This document shows, piece by piece, positions 22,561 through 32,881 of a stretch of 64,000 bases of DNA. Positions within the stretch are counted from its first letter, which is position 1, and each line of letters opens with the position of its first letter. This stretch comes from Termitomyces sp. T153. Lineage: Eukaryota > Basidiomycota > Agaricomycetes > Agaricales > Lyophyllaceae. The translations under genes were made by a program, and so were the position numbers. The DNA lies in the NCBI GenBank assembly GCA_018296165.2, contig JACKQL020000159.1, forward strand, positions 1-64,000, in the 5' to 3' direction. The notes below the pieces were generated by a model that saw only the letters and a list, made by a program, of their open reading frames with translations, ran no database searches and had not been told where the DNA came from.

Positions 22561-23103
22561 TTGCTAGTCTTGGGGGTCCCGGGGCTTGGTGGGGTGTTGT
22601 CAATGGAAGTCCCAGAGTTTGTCAGGGGCTCCATCAAGGTTTTTTCAGGGTTCCCACGTGTTGTCCTCAGGTCTGTAGCCCTTCCAGCAGACCAAGTACT
22701 GGAGTTGCCCGTGGACCATGCAGGAGTTGAGGATTTGGTCAACCTCGTAGTGGTACTTGTCTTCAACTTTGACAGGGGGTGGTCAGCTAGGGCATTGGCT
22801 GGGGAAGGAGTCTGGGGCATGTTTCAAAAGGAGTCAAACATAGAACACGGGGTGGAGGCCTTTCAAGCCCAGAGGTAGGTCGAGTTTGTAGGCATGTGTG
22901 GAGACCTTCCAGAGGACTTTGAAAGGACCGAGATGTTTGTAGTCTAATTTGATGAAGGGCCTCTGGGTCTTGAGGTTGCATCAATCAAGCCAGACCAAGG
23001 TGCCGGGGGGCCAGTCAGGGGTAGAGTCACGTTGGGCATCAGCATGTTTGGAATAGGCTTGATTAGCGGTGTTTATCTCGTCCCGGAGGAACTGGTGAAG
23101 GGA
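22561..23103 (-). pseudogene. Element C integrase C-terminus and chromodomain
   Basis: On the minus strand the region encodes the integrase C-terminal barrel-like part and a chromodomain with [20 protein letters not shown] and DNTWEP near 22,620-22,780. Elements E and family B have the same domain at their pol ends. Frames shift at least twice. Confidence 0.75.
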
Positions 23104-23750
23104 TCAGAGGTCCTTAGCGACTTTGTGAGCGACATGGGAGGGGATGTCTTTCAGAGATAGGGTCGGTTGGGGGTTGTAGCCTTTGTTGGTGTAGAAGGGG
23201 GAGACTCTGATGGTGGAGTGGAGCGTGTTGTTGTAGGTAAATTTGGCAAGGGGGAGTTCTGCACACCAGTCATTCTGTAAATAGTTAAGGTATAGGCAGA
23301 GATACTGCTCCAGCATCTGGTTTACTTGTTCTGTTTGTCTGTTGGTCTCTGGGTGATAGGCGGTGGAGAGGCTGGTTTTGATTTCGAGTGCCTTGCATAG
23401 CAATTGCCAAAAGTGGAATATGAACAAGGGTCTGTGGTCAGAGACAATGTTGTCTGGGAGTCTGTGCTTGGAGAATACGTGCTCAAGGAATAGTTTAGTG
23501 AACTCCAGAGCATTGTCAGTGGTGTGGCAGAGGATGAAGAGGGCTTGTTTGGTGAGGTGGCAGATGACAACAAGGATTGTGTCAAAGCCTTTGGAGTCAG
23601 GAGTTTGACAATATGATCCATCAATATCGAGGACCAGGGGCACTGGCTAATGGGGAGGGGCTTCAACAATCCGTGGGGGCGGTGGTGAGGTACCTTGGCC
23701 TGGAGACAAGGTTCACAGGCCCTCACATATTGCGTGACATCCTTCTTCAT
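23104..23750 (-). pseudogene. Element C integrase core
   Basis: The minus strand encodes the H-H-C-C region end (VRACEPCLQAK) and the rve core with DTILVVICHLTKQ, NIVSDHRPLF and ETNRQTEQVNQMLEQYL, including the second Asp and the Glu of the D,D,E triad. Two overlapping frames are needed, so there is a frameshift near 23,600. Confidence 0.82.
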
Positions 23751-24146
23751 TCCTGGCCAGAAGTAAGTCCAGGAAATGAGTTGAAGGGTCTTATGAATTC
23801 CCGGGTGCTCCTAAAGCTTGTGGTCATGGTCTTGCTGGAGTATGTTGAGGTGGATGGACTTGTGGTCCAGAGCGTAAATTTATCCACTCCAGAGTAGGAG
23901 GCAGTGGTCCAGAGACAGCGAAAAGGGGTTCTTGGTGCTTGACTTGTTGGAGTTGTTGTGGGAGTTGTGCTGGGTGAAGAAGGAGTCCAGGGGTGAGTTT
24001 CTGATTTGCTGGAGGATTCCTTCTCCATTTAGAATCAGCATGGCATGTAGATGTTCCGAGGGGATTACCACTCGATGGTTGAATGCATTCCGTTCAGCTT
24101 TGAATGATTTCTTCAGATACACATCAGACCTTTGAGTGAGGGCATT
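23751..24146 (-). pseudogene. Element C RNase H-integrase connection (cut by element D)
   Basis: The minus strand encodes NALTQRSDVYLKK and following connection sequence. It is interrupted at 24,147 by D. The codons for the preceding residues continue at 31,335, on the other side of D, with the GCATT duplication at the break. Confidence 0.8.
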
Positions 24147-25372
24147 TGTCAGGTTCTGCTGACCTTGGGGGCTCAGCTGCACTGGGCGAGTCCTTACTAG
24201 GCGGGCATGATCCCCTTGCACTGGCAACCAAACACTCGAAAGTGTTCTGGGCACTGATGGCTTGCACGGATAGTCGGTGGGATGTGATCCAGACAGGTCC
24301 GGGGAGGTCTGGAGAAGTCAGATTGTGAGGAAATGGGATGGGCTTGGCGGGGTTCAGGCAGAAGACCATATGGGAGATTCGCAGATGCGAAGGAGTAGGC
24401 AGCTACGCGATCAATGGGAGCGGAGCTGGGGTTTGATGGGAGATCAATTGGGGTTGATGGAGTCCAGGACCGAGCAAAGAGTGAGGTTCGGACCTGGTGA
24501 AAGAGTGTTGGGGTTTGTAATCATAATCGTGGAGTTTGTGAGGTCGTTAAGGTTGAGGAAGACTTGGGCACAACGGCCGGACAGAGTCACCAAGACAGCG
24601 TCGGATGAAATAAAATGGAGTTGAGATGGAACAGGAGTAGATTTGAGTGGAGATACGAAACAATAACAAGAATGATAGCGAAATGGAGACAAGACAAGAC
24701 CAGGAGACTGAGATAAGACCGGGAGACTGAGATAAGGCCGGGAGACTGAGATAAGGCCGGGAGACTGAGATAAGGCCGGGAGACTGAGATTAAGGAAAAT
24801 GAATCACGAAACATGAAACACAAAACACAAGAAGGAAACAATCAGACCATAGGTAACGTTAAGCAATATCAAGACTAGAGTACAAAGAGCTACTCAATGT
24901 CTTATATACTGACTACCGGAGAACTTTGGAGTACGTCGGCTGCAGCGGCGGGGCTTGGCAGAGCTTGATGGAGTGGGCGGGTGTTGGTTGCAATCGAGGG
25001 TCGGGCTGCGCTGATACATTGATGGGATCATTTGGGAATGCGGGTTGCCCCGAGGTTGTCGTGATACTCCGGAATGGGTTAGAGGAACCAGGGTGTTGAG
25101 TTGGTGATGAGTGGCAAAGATTGGGAACAGCGGGGGTGGTTCTTGGGGTTTGGGAGATCCAGGGTAAGTGTCAGTGGCTGCGGGGAAGGCGTTGAAGTTG
25201 GCCAGGGGGCCATCGGAGTTAGCCGGGGAGGCGTCGGAGTTAGCCAGGGTTGCATCAGGGCTAACCAAAATAGGCATGGGGCATGGGCGGAAGTTTGGCG
25301 GAGCATCGGGGGTTTTGGGGAATCGGGAGGTTGCTGGACAATGTGCAGGGGTCCAGGGGGTGGGTCGTGACA
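24147..25372 (-). mobile_element. 3' LTR of element D, 1,226 bp
   Basis: Plus-strand ends are TGTCAGGTTCTG and GGGTCGTGACA. A C-rich tract (purine tract of the minus strand) follows at 25,373. It contains the TATA box (minus strand, near 24,905), the self-primer motif (24,865-24,876 in complement) and a 20-bp minisatellite. Confidence 0.9.
24700..24795 (-). repeat. 20-bp minisatellite inside the D 3' LTR (5 copies)
   Basis: The unit GGGAGACTGAGATAAGGCC is repeated about five times with small changes, just downstream of the predicted transcript start. The 5' LTR of D has five copies at 30,655-30,752, the LTR at 49,715-50,867 has about three (50,265-50,320), and other LTRs one. Confidence 0.85.
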
Positions 25373-25584
25373 TCACCCCCCCTTCAGCATTGAGATCCTT
25401 CGAGACGTGGGGAGCAGGACGGGGATTGGCGGGGCATGGGAGTCAAAGCCAAGCAATATTGATCAATCTGCAGCGAGTGATAGCAGCGTGGGAGATGAAG
25501 TTGAAGCGTGGCTGCCACTTTGTCAGGGTTCTCCTCAATCAATTAAAAGCCTTGGACGCACCCCGGGATTTCCTAAATTTTGTC

Positions 25585-26769
25585 ATGTCTTCCCCCAGCA
25601 TTCCAGTAGTCTCTCCTGCTGATTTGGACAAGGTGGTGGTGTATGACAGTGGGGGGGAGGAGTTTGAGCGTCGGCACCACGCTAGTGTCAGGGACCGGAG
25701 TCGTAAGTGGTGCCAACTTGTCTTCTCAGGATGACTGATGGGGTTTTTGTAGAGTCATCCATGGTGGTAGTGGTGGATTTTCCAAGGGTCCCAAAGCGGA
25801 CCAAGTTTCGTCCCGCGTTGCCAAAGGAGGGGAGCATGGGGCGGTCTGTGGGGAAGGCGGGGCTTTTGCGGGGTGGTCGGGGAAAGGGGGCATCCTTAGC
25901 GGTGATTCGTGGGAAGCGTCGAGCCTCCCCGCCCTTGGGGGCAGGACCCAGCAAGAGGCCATGTGGGCGCGAGCCATCGGTGGGGCCTCTGGAGTCTCTC
26001 CTCTTTTCTCCTACCCCGGGCGTTCCCTTGGAACGGTTGTCAAGTTCCCCCACGCCTATTTCTTTGATCGCAGAGGTCTTCCTTTGCAAGCAGGTGGAGG
26101 CTTTGACGACATCATTGGCAGTATGGGAGGGTGAGCTCCAACAGGCAAGGGAGGACCGTGACGTGGCATGGACAGAGAAAGAGGCAATGGAGTGGGAAAG
26201 GAACACATCGGTGCGCGTGGCGATGGAGTGAGCATTGGAGGTGCGGGGCTTGCAGGAGCGTCTGACGCAGATGGAAGGGCAGCCCGCAGGGGAAGCGGAG
26301 GGGCGGGGACAAGTTCCAGAGGGGAATGCGTTGTGGGTGGAGCTGGAGGCGGTGAGGCAGAGGGAGGACTGGTTGGCCAACAAGGCTGCTTTGGGGCACA
26401 TGGGAATCCTCCATGAGTTGTCTCCCATTCCTCTGTTCATTACTGACGGTTCATTTTCTGGGTTTAGGCTGGGTGCGGAAGCATCAGGTCCTCTTGGACA
26501 GTGCCTCCACAGCATTCGCATCAATTCAGGATGGGTTGACACAGGGGTCCACGGTTCAGCCTCTGGAGTTGCAGCAGGGGATGGCACAATTGGAGAGGTT
26601 GCTGGCAGGGCATTGGCGACACAATGCGGTGGCCTCGGGGTTGTGGTGGGAGGTGGCAGCTGACGCGGGGGAGGCATTGCTGGGGTTGGCGGAGGTCTTA
26701 GCGGTGGTGCGGGCCCAGATGGAAGTCAACCTGGGGATAGGGTTGCCGGGGGGTCCAGGGAGGGAGTGA
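25585..26769 (+). CDS. Element D opposite-strand gene: basic / coiled-coil protein, 359 codons, two lesions
   Basis: The three exons are 25,585-25,702, 25,753-26,412 and 26,468-26,769. They total 1,080 bases and stay in one frame when joined. Intron 1 (25,703-25,752) has GTAAGT and TTTTTGTAG. Intron 2 (26,413-26,467, 55 bp) has TACTGAC and GGGTTTAG, but the donor reads ATGAGT. The protein begins MSSPSIPVVSPADLDK and has a basic proline-rich part (KRTKFRPALPK, GKRRASPP), then a predicted coiled coil (about residues 160-260). EDWLANKAALG follows, and the C-terminal domain has HQVLLDSASTAFAS and LLAGHWRHN. One in-frame TGA (26,229-26,231) is likely a CGA change; element C also has TGA there. The cysteine cluster of the C and E version is absent. 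The gene lies between the chromodomain remnant and the 3' LTR, against gag-pol. Confidence 0.68.
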
Positions 26770-26879
26770 GGTGGGTGCGGGCCCTGTTTCTTGTTGCTGC
26801 CTCCCTTGCCTTTTGTATATATGTAATTTTTGTATGCAAACATGTCCTTTTTTTTTTGGTCCCTGGGCGTGTGAAGTGA

Positions 26880-29800
26880 GGTTTTAGTTTGTATGAGGGC
26901 GAAGTAAGCAAAACACGCAGGTGTGTGAGAGGGAGTTGAATCCCAAGTGAATCCAGAGGTGGGGGTTATGCCTGCTAGTGCTGTCTGTGCTGGCTAGTCC
27001 CAGGGTTTGTTGGGACAGGGCGGGGCATCGCAGGGAGGGCTCCTGAGGTTTGGCAGGGTTGGTGGGAGTTCTCCAGTGGAGTTCTGTGGCATTTTGGGGT
27101 GGTGTTATTGAGTTCAATTCTTGGAATTTCCAACCAGGGGCGTAGGGGTTTTCTTTAGTCTGCGGCGGGGACGTGTGCCGTGTTGGTACCAGAGGGCAGA
27201 CCTTCAAATCTTTCATGGGTGTCCAGTGGGTTTGGGGCTTTGGTTTTCTTATCAGTGCAGTTGGCGGGAGGGACGGAGGTCTTCCCATAGTCTGGCCCTT
27301 ATGCCAGCGCTGGTGGCAAAGGCGGCGGGGCCCTCTTCATTGGTGGGGGTCAGTGGGCGAGGTTTGTCCTTGCGGCATAGTTGGTCCGGAGGGGGGCGGG
27401 AGCTAGTTCTGGGCTGTGGGTTTGGTCAGCGTGGGGGCAGAGATACTCCCTCAGGGTGAGGATCTCTGGGTTGAGGAGGCCCGGAGATTTTCATTTGGTG
27501 GGGTTGTGTGGGGCAAGCTCCAGAGTATTGCGCTTGGTGAAGGGTACTCAGGATCGGGCTTGCTGTGCTCTGGGGTGTTGATCCAGGTCGAGGTTGTGTT
27601 CCAGAGTATTGCGTCTGTGGGCGGGCCAGTTTGAGTGGTGCTTTGGTGTGCTCCGGAGTGTCAATGACTGAGGGGGCAGGGTGCAGGGTGATCAGTCCCA
27701 ACCAGTTCCTTTTGGGTCCGGAGCCAAATTTGAGGTTCTGGGTCATCTACGTGACATTGTTTTCCTGACCAAAGGTAAGTCCTGAAATGGGCAGAGGGGT
27801 CTTACATAGTTCTGACACTCCCTCGAGTTTGGAGGTCTGTTGGAGTTGTATGGGTGGATATTCCTTTCAGGCAGGGGCAGCGTGGGGGTTGGTTGGGGAA
27901 TGGCTCGCCTCAGTGGAGATGCTTTGGGGCTCGTTCCAAGGGTTGTTCCTTCCTGGGGGTCGGTGGTTCCTTCATTGGGGAAGAAGTGGGCAGCCCCGGA
28001 GTCGACACAAGGGTCACTTGGTGGGGATTTGTTGGTTGTGTGGGCTTTGGGGGAGGTGCGGGCATAGGAAGGGGTCTGAGGTGCATTTTGTCGGTCCACA
28101 GTTCCAAGCGCGAGTACCAGGGGTCCAGAGTTGATGCGGGGGTTGGGGTTGGGCCTTAACTTGTGAGTGGGGTTGTGTCGCGAATCGGAGGGGGAGCTCC
28201 AGTGTGGGGTTTTTTTTTTTTTTTGCAGAGCGGCGGAGTTGTCACGCGGGAGTGGCGGTGGCTCCTAGAGCTGAGCTTGGATGGGGGAAGATGGTTGTTC
28301 ATGATTGTTGGGGGGTGGCAGGGAGGTCGGTCGCGGGGAGGCACTGGAGTGGGACTCCCTGGGAGTTGCAGCAGGGTTGAGGCAACTCTTTGTTTGTGTT
28401 CCGGGCAGCCTGGAGATTGTTGCAAATGCGGGGGTGGCAGTGGGGAGAGGCACCGCTCGCTTCTTGGGGAAGGCATCAGCAACCTTTAGGGTACTCTGAG
28501 GGATTACTTCGCATGTGGCCTGCTTCTGGGTACTCCAAAGAGGATAATTCGTATGTGGCTTGCTTCTGGGTGCTCCGATGATGTGGTCCCTGTTTGGCAG
28601 ACATATTCCAGCGTAGGGGCAGGATTTGGAGTGGGTGGTGATTTATATCGTGGAGTTGGGGCTACCAGGGCATTGTTGTTGGGCTGGCGCCATGAGTCCC
28701 CTCAATCAAATGTCGTAGTTGGAGCGGAGGCCCTGGAGTTGTGTTGCCAGGGTCTGGAGCTGTGTCGAGGGGTTTGGAGGGGGTTGGAGGGGTGGGTCAG
28801 GCAGTTTTGGGCTGGTGTGGGGTTGTTTGGGTTGTTGAGCCAGGTGGGGGGGGTCCTTTAAGGATATCGGAGCGTATGCCCTTTGGGTTGTCAGGTCGCT
28901 TGAATGGCTGATCGACGTTCTCTGGATGATGGTGGGGCTTCTCCCTCCCTTATATGAACATGTCAGCGAATTCAGAGTACTTAGGGGAACTACTTCATAT
29001 AGGGTCCTCTTTCCTATAGTTAGTTCGGGGTGGCTCCTATGCTGGGGGTTCCTTTGTGGGAGGTGGCAGAGTCTGGTGATGGAGTTTAGGTTTGGGGGTG
29101 GCATGCAGGGAAGTTTGGCGTCCAGGGTCCTCATTGTCGGGGGTTCCAGATTGTGTGGGGGAAGGTGGTGAAATAGCGATGCAGTCCAGAGTTGTCCCTT
29201 GTTGAGAGTGGGGTGCCGTGGTTCTCCTCGTTAACTTTGGGGCTGTGCTTTAGGCGGCGGAGTGGAGGGTGTGTAGCTGTTCTTTTCCTGACTGTCTAGA
29301 GGCTTGGGGATGTCTTGGTCTTGTTCCGGGGTTGTCGGGGTCGGGTCAGAGGTGTTGGGGCCCCTTTATTTGTTGGGCGGAGGTGACGGCCAAATCGACC
29401 GAGGTCCGGAAGCAGGTTCTGGGGTTGGAGCATAGCCTAGGTCTGGGGTTCTTGCTTTGTTGTTGGGGTTGTGGGGTTTGAGCTTGATTTTGGTGGTTTC
29501 AGGGCTAGTTGTCGGAGGGCGTAGTTCCTCGGGGGTGATTGGGGTGAGGGTCAGGTGGTCGATAGTAGGGTTTGGTGATGTTGTTGGTGATTAGTCGCAT
29601 TTGTCAGTCTGTGGGGTTGCTAGAGGGTCGGTGGATCCACAGGCGGGCTTCAGGAAAGTGTGTTCTCAGTGGTCTCATTGTGGCTGGCGATCCTTCACAC
29701 AATAGGTGACAGTTTTGCGGCGGGTTGGCGCGGTGCCAGAGACTTTGTCACTCATTTGGTCAGATGGTCGCCAGGCTTTGGAATGCTGTTCTTTGGGTGA

Positions 29801-30092
29801 CGTTTGGGGTCAACTTTGTGTGAGGGAACGGAGTTGGTCAGAGAGGGTAAGGGTGGGGTGGGGGACGATTTGATGGCTTGCGCGAGGGGTTGGAGGTTGG
29901 GTGTGAGTTGGGGAGGGTGTCCATGGGGGGAGCCGTTGTATGGATGTAACTGGGGCGGAGGGGACGTTTGGTGTCAGATCTGCGACTCAATGTGCCTCAG
30001 CAAATTGGGCAGGGCCATATGAATCATAAGAGTTTCTGGGCACGGGTAGACCATAGACATTGCAGTTATTTGATCGTGTGTGCAGAGATAAT
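26880..30092 (-). pseudogene. Element D gag-pol remnant, heavily rearranged
   Basis: Short stretches align with element C pol on the minus strand: the GGGTTATGCC block near 26,960, the integrase zinc region near 27,750-27,880 and the RT-upstream segment near 28,970-29,010. The 5' end (about 30,093 down) reads MPALSLHTRSNNCNVYG and stops at AEAH (29,987-29,989). No continuous frame for RT, RNase H or integrase exists and 3-4 kb is missing. A repeat of about 52 bp (TACTC...TTCTGGG, near 28,490-28,590) lies in this part. The CpG-rich composition argues that the damage preceded insertion here. Confidence 0.65.
28208..28223. repeat. Homopolymer T tract in element D
   Basis: A run of about 16 T occurs inside the rearranged internal region. 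It is the longest T run in the D element and could mark an old junction, but nothing else supports that. Confidence 0.5.
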
Positions 30093-30119
30093 GCAGGCAT
30101 CACAGACGGGATAAGGTAG

Positions 30120-30132
30120 AGTCTTGATATTA
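30120..30132 (-). promoter_or_regulatory. Element D self-primer binding site
   Basis: Plus-strand AGTCTTGATATTA directly abuts the LTR at 30,133. On the element strand this is TAATATCAAGACT, complementary over 12 bases to the AGTCTTGATATT start motif of both D LTRs (30,827-30,838 and 24,865-24,876 in complement). Confidence 0.78.
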
Positions 30133-31334
30133 TGTCAGGTTCCGCTGACCTCGGGGGCTCAGCTGCACTGGGCAAGTCCTTACTAGGCAGGCGTGATCCC
30201 CTTGCACTGGCAACCAAACACTTGAAAGCATTCTGAGCACTGATGGCTTGCGCGGATAGTCGGTGGGATGTGATCTGGACAGGTCTGGGGAGGTCCGGAG
30301 AAGTCGGATTGTGAGGAAACGGGACGGGCTTGGTGGGGTTCAGGCAGAAGACCGTATGGGAGATTCGCAGACGCGAAGGAGTAGGCAGCTACGCAATCAA
30401 TGGGAGTGGAGCTGGGGTTTGATGGGAGATCAATTGGGGTTGATGGAGTCCAGGACCAAGCAAAGAGCAAGGTTCAGACCTGGTGAAAGAGTGTCGGGGT
30501 TCATAATTGTAATCGCAGAGTTTGTGAGGTCGTTAAGGTTGAGGAAGACTTGGGCACAATGGCCAGACGGAGTCACCGAGACAGCGTCGGATGAAATGAA
30601 ATGGAGTAGTGGAGATACAAAATGATAACGAGAATGATAGCAAAATGGAGACAAGACAAGACTGGGAGACTGAGATAAGACCGGGAGACTGAGATAAGAC
30701 TGGGAGACTGAGATAAGGCCGGGAGACTGAGATAAGGCCGGGAGACTGAGATTAAGGAAAATGAATCACGAAACATGAAACACAAAACACAAGAAGGAAA
30801 CAATCAGACCATAGGTAACGTTAAGCAATATCAAGACTAGAGTACAAAGAGCTACTCAATGTCTTATATACTGACTACCGGAGAACTTTGGAGTATGTCG
30901 GCTGCAGCGGCGGGGCTTGGCAGAGCTCGATGGAGTGGGCGGGTGTTGGTTGCAATTGAGGGTCGGGCCGCGCTGATATGTTGATGGGATCATTTGGGAA
31001 TGTGGGTTGCCCTAAGGTTGTCATGATACTCCGGAATGGGTTGGAGGAACCAGGGTGTTGAGTTAGTGATGGGTGGCGAAGATTGGGAACAGCGGCGGTG
31101 GTTCTTGGGGTTCAGGAGATCCAGGGTAAGTGTCAGTGGCTGCAGGGAAGGCGTCGAAGTTGGCCAGGGGGCCGTCAGAGTTAGCCAGGGAGGCGTCAGA
31201 GTTAGCCAGGGTTGCATCAGGGCTAACCAAAATAGGCGTTGGGCATGGGCGGAAGTTCAGCGGAGCATTGGGGGTTTTGGGGAATCGGGAGGTTGCTGGA
31301 CAATGTGCGGGGGTTCAGGGGGCAGGTCGTGACA
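30133..31334 (-). mobile_element. 5' LTR of element D, 1,202 bp
   Basis: Plus-strand ends are TGTCAGGTTCCG and GCAGGTCGTGACA, with GCATT beyond. Compared with the 3' LTR over the first 290 bases, I count about 22 differences, all transitions and nearly all at sites reading CG in one copy and TG or CA in the other. One 24-bp deletion lies near 30,605. Confidence 0.9.
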
Positions 31335-32881
31335 GCATTGGGCTTCATGCTGAGTTGCCTGGGGTGGTAATGGATGGTGAAGTTGTACTCCAAGAGAGTT
31401 TCAGACCATTAAGCTTGGCAGTGGCTGAGCTGTTTTGTAGTCATGAAGTATTGCAGATTGTTGTGGTCAGAGTAAACTTGAATGCAGTGCGGGGATCCTT
31501 TGAGGTAGGCCCACCACTGATGGAAGGCTTCAACAATTGCGAGGAGTTCCTTGTTGTAGATGTTGTAGTTGAGCTCCACGGGGATCATTGAATGGGTGTA
31601 GAAGGCAACGGGGTGGAGATCCTTGCCTCCAGAGTCCGATTGGGAGAGTATTCTGGCAATGGCGTAGTTGGAGGCATCGCATTTGAGTACAATCAGCAGG
31701 GAGGGGTCAAAATGGTGGAGGACCAGGGCAGAGGTGAAGGCCTTCTTGAGGAGGAGGAATACACTTTGGCACTTGCTGTCCCAATCTCAAGGGGTGTCCT
31801 TCCACATGAGTCAGTAGAGAGGTTTGGTGATTCTGGAGTAGTTGTCAATGAATCAGTGATAAAAGTTAGCAAACCCCAGGAATGACTGCACCTCCTTGAC
31901 ATTCCATGGCGGGGGCCAGTTGAGTATTGCATCAACCTTGGCAGGGTCCATGTGCATGCCATTGGGGGTGACAATGACTCCGAGATATTTGACCTCCATC
32001 ATGTGGAAGGAGCATTTCTTGGGTTTGGCATGAAGGTGATACTTTTGGAGTCATTCCAAGATGTGGTGGATGTGCTCTAGATGCTCCACCGGCAAATTCA
32101 AGTAGATCAGGATGTCGTCCAGATACACAATAACAAAAATGTCATTCATGTTGTGGAAGATGTCATTCATGAAGTAGTGGAAAGTGGTGGGGGAGTTAGT
32201 CATTCCAAAGGGCATTACGAGGTACTCAAAGAGGCCATAGCAGGTGCAAAAGGCAGTCTTCCATTCATGCCCCAGAGCAATCCAGACATTGTTGTAGCTG
32301 GAGCAGAGGTCTATCTTTGTGTAGATCTTGGCACTGTAGAAACAATCAATGAGGTCTCCAATCAAGGGGAGGGGATACCAGTTCTTTTTGGTAACTTTGT
32401 TGAGTCCCCAATAATCCACACAGAGTTGGAGTGACCCATCCTTCTTTTTGGCAAATAGAACCAGAGCGCTGGCAGCAGAGATTGATGGGCATATGAAACC
32501 TTTGCTGAGCATGTCATCGAGGTATTCCTTCAGGGCCTGGAGCTCAATCTCAGACATGTTGTAGATCTTGCCAAATGGAGGTGAGGTGCCTTCTTCGAGG
32601 TCAATCATGTGGTTGTAGGAGCAGTGTGGGGGAAGTTCTTTGGTACTCCCTTCAGAGAACATGTCAGTGAACTCATGATACTCCAGAGAAGCTACTTCAA
32701 ATAGGATCTGTTCCTCTGTTTTGCTCTCTGGCGTGGTAGTTCCTGTGCAGAGATGCTCCTCCAGTAGGGCTGGCATGATTTGTAATTGGAAGGCAGGGGT
32801 GCCATCTTGTAGAATGTGTGCAAAGGGGACAGTGCTGATGATTTTAATGTTGAGGCCTCTGGAGTCAATGGAGTTGGACAT
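31335..32881 (-). pseudogene. Element C reverse transcriptase and RNase H
   Basis: The open segment 32,051-32,881 is a gypsy [68 protein letters not shown] and the intact catalytic YLDD near 32,120. RNase H runs from 32,050 down to 31,335, where the frame is broken by D. This is the best-kept RT of the nested family A copies. Confidence 0.87.

Larger units (their letters stand above)
24147..31334 (-). mobile_element. Gypsy element D (family A subfamily), full span, target duplication GCATT
   Basis: A complete 7,188-bp insertion in the pol of element C. GCATT lies at 24,142-24,146 and 31,335-31,339. LTRs are 1,226 and 1,202 bp; the size difference is one short deletion. The internal region is only about 4.75 kb against 8.9 kb in C, with a broken gag-pol but a nearly whole opposite-strand gene. 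CpG-rich sequence (35 CpG in 25,741-26,340 by hand count) marks it as the youngest of the nested set. Confidence 0.93.

Noticed and set aside
24700..24795. CRISPR-like array
   Set aside because: The 20-bp units are contiguous without spacers and lie inside an LTR; it is a minisatellite.
25688..26677. 329-codon minus-strand open frame overlapping the D accessory gene
   Set aside because: It is Pro/Ser/Arg-rich as expected for the complement of GC-rich coding sequence, has no domain and is not conserved in C or E, while the plus-strand exons are conserved and spliced in phase.
28208..28223. Poly-T run as the tail of an inserted LINE or SINE
   Set aside because: No target duplication and no LINE-like sequence next to it.
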